NCBI GenBank assembly: GCA_021782105.1
Contig: JAJXVO010000002.1
Coordinates: forward strand, 1 to 44,095
Origin: a bacterium
GTDB lineage: Bacteria > Verrucomicrobiota > Verrucomicrobiia > Opitutales > Opitutaceae
DNA: 44,095 nt
Direction: 5' to 3'
The notes beneath the pieces are model-generated. The model worked only from the letters and a program-made list of their open reading frames with translations, was not told the origin of the DNA and did not search any database. The position numbers and the translations under genes are program-made. Shown piece after piece: positions 40,842 to 44,095 of this stretch. The first letter of the stretch is position 1, and each line of letters opens with the position of its first letter.

Positions 40842-42812
40842 CTACAGACGGACCTTGCGGAGTCGGAGGGCGTTGCCCACGACGGTCAGTGAGCTCAGGC
40901 TCATGGCCAGTCCTGCGAGCATCGGATTGAGCTGCCAGCCGAACAGAGGGTAGAACACGCCTGCGGCGACTGGGATGCCGAGTCCGTTGTAGAAAAAGGC
41001 CCAGAAAAGATTCTGTCGGACGACGCCCATGGTGGCGCGGCTGAGGTGCACGGCGCGGACAAGGGCGCGCAGGTCTCCGTTGATGAGAACGATGCCGGCG
41101 CTCTCGATGGCGATGCCCGAGCCGGTGCCGAGGGCGATGCCGACGTCGGCGGCGGCGAGGGATGGGGCGTCGTTGATACCGTCGCCGGCGAACGCGATGT
41201 GGTCTCCGCGTCGGCGGTGCTCTTGGAGAACCTCCTGCTTGCCGGCGGGCGTCATGGCGGCGTGCCACTCGGTGAGCCCGAGCTGTTCGGCGACGGCCTT
41301 GACGGCGGACGGGCGGTCGCCGGAGACGACGACGAGGCGCAGACCGAGTCGGCGCAGCTCGGCGACCGCGACCGGAGTCTCGGGTCTGAGGCGATCCGCG
41401 AGCTCGATGGAGCCGAGGAGGCGGCCGTCGCGTTGGACGTCGACCCAGGTGCCTGGGGTTGTGAGGGTGGCGTCGTCGGCGGCGCGGGAAACCACCACGA
41501 GCGCGGCGTTCACGCGGGCCGAGACGCCGACGCCGGGCGTGGATGCGAAGTCGGTTGCGGGGGCGATCGCGAGTGAGCGGGAGCGGGCCTCCTCGACGAG
41601 CGCGCGTCCGATCGGATGTTCGCTGGGAGCCTCGGCTGCGGCTGCGGCGGACAGGAGTTCATCGTCGCTGCAGCCGGGGGCGGGGTGGAGGCTCGCGACT
41701 CGCGGTTTGCCCTCGGTGAGGGTGCCTGTCTTGTCGATCAGCACGGTATCGACGGAGGCGAGACGTTCGAGCATGGCGGCGTGTTTGACGAGGACGCCTG
41801 CCTGGGCGCCGCGTCCAATGCCCGTGACGAGGGCGACGGGTGTGGCGAGGCCGAGGGTGCAGGGGCAGGAGATGACGAGCACGGCGACGGCGCTCACGAG
41901 TGCGTGGACCCAGCGAGGGTCGGGGCCGGCGACCATCCAGGCTGCGAACGAGAGCGCCGCGATGGAGGCGACGACGGGGACGAACCAGACGGCGACGCGA
42001 TCGGCGAGGCGTTGCACCGGGGCCTCGCTTTCCTGGGCTTCCTGGACGAGGCGGACGATCTGTGCGAGCAGCGTATCGGCGCCGACGCGGGTGGCGGTGA
42101 AGACGAAGGAGCCGGTGGTATTCAAAGTGCCGGCACGCACTTCCTGGCCGGCGTTCTTGAGCACGGGAATCGGCTCGCCGGTGAGCATTGCCTCGTCGAC
42201 CTCGCTTGCGCCCGCGGTGACCAGGCCGTCGACAGGCACTTTTTCGCCAGGGCGCACGCGGAGGCGGTCACCGGCGCGGACCTGGGCCACGGGCACATCG
42301 TCCTCCCGGTCATCGTGGATCCGGTGTGCGACGGACGGGGCGAGCTGCATGAGGGCGTGGAGAGCGGCTTCGGTGCGGGCGTGGGCGCGCTGTTCGAGGA
42401 TTTGCCCGAGGAGGACGATTGTGGTGGTGACGGCGACCGCCTCGAAGTACAGGGGCGCGCCGTGGGGGCCGCGCAGGGAGGCGGGGAGGGAGCGTCCCCA
42501 AATCAGCACGGCCGTGCTGAAAAGGTAGGCGGCGCCGGTTCCGGTGACGATCAGGGTGAACATGTTGGTGTCGCACTCGACGATCGAGCGCCACCAACGG
42601 CGGATGAAGGGGGCTCCGGACCAGAAGAAGACGGGCGTGCTGAGGGCGAACTGGATCCAGCCTGACACGGGGGAGGAGCCCCCGGGCATCATGTGTGCCA
42701 TCGACAGCGCGAACACGGGAAGGCTGAGGACCAGCGCGAGCCAGAAGCGCGGGAGGAGGTACCGGGCGTCGGGCAGTCCCATGTAGACGGGCTCGTCGGG
42801 TGAGGGATGCAT
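40842..42812 (-). CDS. copA: Copper-translocating P1B-1-type ATPase lacking an N-terminal HMA domain
   Basis: 656 residues from the ATG at 42812 ([20 protein letters not shown]). The CPC metal site is [13 protein letters not shown] (Cys316, Cys318), phosphorylation site [12 protein letters not shown] (Asp360), [10 protein letters not shown] with the HP dipeptide, [10 protein letters not shown] and the last helices [20 protein letters not shown] and [22 protein letters not shown] plus YNxxxIP and MSxSSxxVVxNALRL mark the Cu+ subgroup P1B-1. No CxxC metal-binding domain precedes the first membrane helix, so the protein is short at its start. The open frame continues upstream but as a shadow of the divergent gene. 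It should export Cu+ from the cytosol. Confidence 0.93.
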   Translation of the reverse strand: MHPSPDEPVYMGLPDARYLLPRFWLALVLSLPVFALSMAHMMPGGSSPVSGWIQFALSTPVFFWSGAPFIRRWWRSIVECDTNMFTLIVTGTGAAYLFSTAVLIWGRSLPASLRGPHGAPLYFEAVAVTTTIVLLGQILEQRAHARTEAALHALMQLAPSVAHRIHDDREDDVPVAQVRAGDRLRVRPGEKVPVDGLVTAGASEVDEAMLTGEPIPVLKNAGQEVRAGTLNTTGSFVFTATRVGADTLLAQIVRLVQEAQESEAPVQRLADRVAVWFVPVVASIAALSFAAWMVAGPDPRWVHALVSAVAVLVISCPCTLGLATPVALVTGIGRGAQAGVLVKHAAMLERLASVDTVLIDKTGTLTEGKPRVASLHPAPGCSDDELLSAAAAAEAPSEHPIGRALVEEARSRSLAIAPATDFASTPGVGVSARVNAALVVVSRAADDATLTTPGTWVDVQRDGRLLGSIELADRLRPETPVAVAELRRLGLRLVVVSGDRPSAVKAVAEQLGLTEWHAAMTPAGKQEVLQEHRRRGDHIAFAGDGINDAPSLAAADVGIALGTGSGIAIESAGIVLINGDLRALVRAVHLSRATMGVVRQNLFWAFFYNGLGIPVAAGVFYPLFGWQLNPMLAGLAMSLSSLTVVGNALRLRKVRL

Positions 42813-42935
42813 GCGCACGAGTGAATCGTATCCTGAGCCGACGGAAAGGTGAAAGCGCCCGGTGCCGCAGCCTTTCTCCTTGTTAATTGGAGGAGCGGCC
42901 GGCAACAATCGTTTCGCGTCCTGCGCGCCCCTTCC

Positions 42936-44095
42936 ATGAGCTCGTCGCCCTCCGATCTCGCCAAGCTGCCCAAGTGGCCTTTTTTGCTCTCCGACGCGGT
43001 ATTGCTCGCGGTCGCGTTCAGGATCGCCTGGCACCGCACGGGATCGCTGTCCGGCGTGCCGTTGGTCTCGGTAGTGGTTTGCGTCGTATTTGCCGCGATC
43101 CTTTGTGTGATTCCCTTCCTGATCGACTATGCCAGCAGCGAACACGAAGCGCTCGATGAGAGGCAGCGTGCGCTGGAGGCGCTGGCGCGCACGACAGGGG
43201 CGACGGCGGAGCAGGTGGGGATCGCGGCGCAGGCATTGAGCGGGATGGCCGAGCAGGCCAAGTCGATCCTGACCCTCACGGAGCGCGCCTCCGAAGAGCT
43301 CAAGGACCGTGTATCCGACCTTCAACAACAGCTTGCCGACGAGCGCGACGAGGAATCGGAGACGCTTGAGCGGGAGCTTGCCGCGCTCCGCGCGTCCGAG
43401 GTGGGGCGGCTGGAGGGGGCATCGGAGAAGATTCACAAGGTGGCGAGCGAATTGGCGCGAGTGGAGGCAAGCGCCGCGAAGCATGTGGCGTCCGCGCACG
43501 AGACCGTGGCGAAACTCGCGTCCCTCGGATCCTCGGGAGCCCAGCAGATTTCCCAGCAGGCGGAGACGTCTTCCGCGGCGGTGATCCGTGCGATTGCCCA
43601 GGCGCAGGCCGAGGCTTCCGCCGCGCTGGAGTTGGAGCACCGCAGGCTGGCGGTGGCGCTGAAGACATCGGCCGAGAAGGAGGTGGCCGTACTGGAGCGC
43701 CGGATCGAGGCACTCGCGCTGGTCTTGCAGGAAAATGTGGGCGCGCTTGCGCAGGCGGCTGAACGGGTGTCGACGGCGGTTGCCGTGGTGGAATCGTCCA
43801 AGGCGGAACCGCAGCCCGAGACTCGAGGCGCGCGGCGCAGCCGGTCTTCGCGCAATGAAGGGGTGGCGCGGGTTGAGGGTGCGCCGGTGACCCCGGTCGC
43901 CGTGGAAGCGCCATCAGAGCAACTTGTCGCCGCACAGGGCGCCGCGCAGCACTCCGGACCCGGACTGGAGGCAGTGCCTCTCGCGGAATCTGTGCCGCAG
44001 TCCTCGGAGCATCCCGTGGATAACGAATCCAGTTCCGAGATTGATGCGGCCCGTGCACACACCGCCGGGACTCCGTCGGAACCCGCGCTTCAGCC
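42936..44095 (+). CDS. Membrane-anchored coiled-coil protein of unknown function, incomplete
   Basis: The window ends inside this gene; at least 386 residues are read. It begins [20 protein letters not shown] with two hydrophobic helices in the first ~65 residues ([12 protein letters not shown] and [20 protein letters not shown]), then a long charged, alanine-rich helical stretch (~70-300) with heptad-like spacing ([20 protein letters not shown]), and a low-complexity Pro/Ala/Ser/Glu tail from about residue 310. I do not recognise the family. It is divergent from copA with 123 nt between starts. Helix count puts the coiled coil on one side of the membrane, likely the cytoplasm, but that is inference. 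Codon use looks like its neighbours. Confidence 0.75.
   Translation, partial: MSSSPSDLAKLPKWPFLLSDAVLLAVAFRIAWHRTGSLSGVPLVSVVVCVVFAAILCVIPFLIDYASSEHEALDERQRALEALARTTGATAEQVGIAAQALSGMAEQAKSILTLTERASEELKDRVSDLQQQLADERDEESETLERELAALRASEVGRLEGASEKIHKVASELARVEASAAKHVASAHETVAKLASLGSSGAQQISQQAETSSAAVIRAIAQAQAEASAALELEHRRLAVALKTSAEKEVAVLERRIEALALVLQENVGALAQAAERVSTAVAVVESSKAEPQPETRGARRSRSSRNEGVARVEGAPVTPVAVEAPSEQLVAAQGAAQHSGPGLEAVPLAESVPQSSEHPVDNESSSEIDAARAHTAGTPSEPALQ

Noticed and set aside
41029-42528. 499-residue Ser/Arg/Thr-rich plus-strand frame over copA
   Set aside because: Low-complexity shadow of the copper ATPase gene.
1-44095. CRISPR arrays, tRNA or rRNA genes, insertion sequences, restriction or toxin-antitoxin systems
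   Set aside because: Read for repeats, cloverleaf-like stretches and transposase motifs; none seen.

Overview
This is a GC-rich, gene-dense bacterial chromosome segment with a Gram-negative envelope (heptose/LPS genes, an outer-membrane porin, an LptG-type permease). I infer a member of the Verrucomicrobiota, probably Opitutales/Opitutaceae. The main clue is a GreA-type transcript-cleavage factor carrying an N-terminal extension of roughly 455 residues, a layout otherwise known from Chlamydiae. Many starts have no recognisable Shine-Dalgarno sequence. The taxonomic call is inference. I saw no tRNA, rRNA, CRISPR array or insertion sequence.

Layout. (1) Positions 1-8341, minus strand: a surface-polysaccharide/LPS operon read asnB-like > GT4 glycosyltransferase > wzm > wzt > methyltransferase > GT9 glycosyltransferase > hldD > hldE (cut by the window edge). 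The first junctions are 4-nt ATGA overlaps. Its leader holds a perfect 16-bp palindrome and a 28-nt hairpin. (2) 8621-11943: a DJ-1/PfpI protein, a divergent atypical SDR, and the ribosomal GTPase TypA. (3) 12186-16307: a sodium/solute symporter with a 71-residue membrane protein directly downstream, an M24 aminopeptidase and a universal stress protein. (4) 16653-19107: a porin, PhoU and a receiver-only response regulator. (5) 19263-24756: a P1B-4 metal ATPase, an exported beta-gamma-crystallin/DUF4214-like protein, an RlmI-like rRNA methyltransferase and an ArsR-type HTH/methyltransferase fusion. (6) 24822-29424: a FIST sensor protein with a PAS/GAF hybrid histidine kinase, and a LysE exporter. 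(7) 29552-32805: the long GreA and, divergently, RsmB. (8) 32992-37178: a sulfur operon rrf2 > substrate-binding protein > ATPase > permease > cysK, with three successive ATGA overlaps behind an AT-rich promoter region. (9) 37380-44095: LptG-like permease, HEAGH zinc peptidase, a bacteriohemerythrin lacking one canonical His ligand, an orphan NarL-type regulator, a CopA-type copper ATPase without an N-terminal metal-binding domain, and an unfinished membrane-anchored coiled-coil protein.

Most of the window is ordinary housekeeping, envelope and transport. The less ordinary items are the crystallin/DUF4214-like fusion, the small symporter partner, the palindrome before the polysaccharide operon, the Rrf2 regulator with its four-cysteine cluster and AT-rich dyad, the hemerythrin ligand change, and the GGGATT cluster before the HEAGH peptidase.
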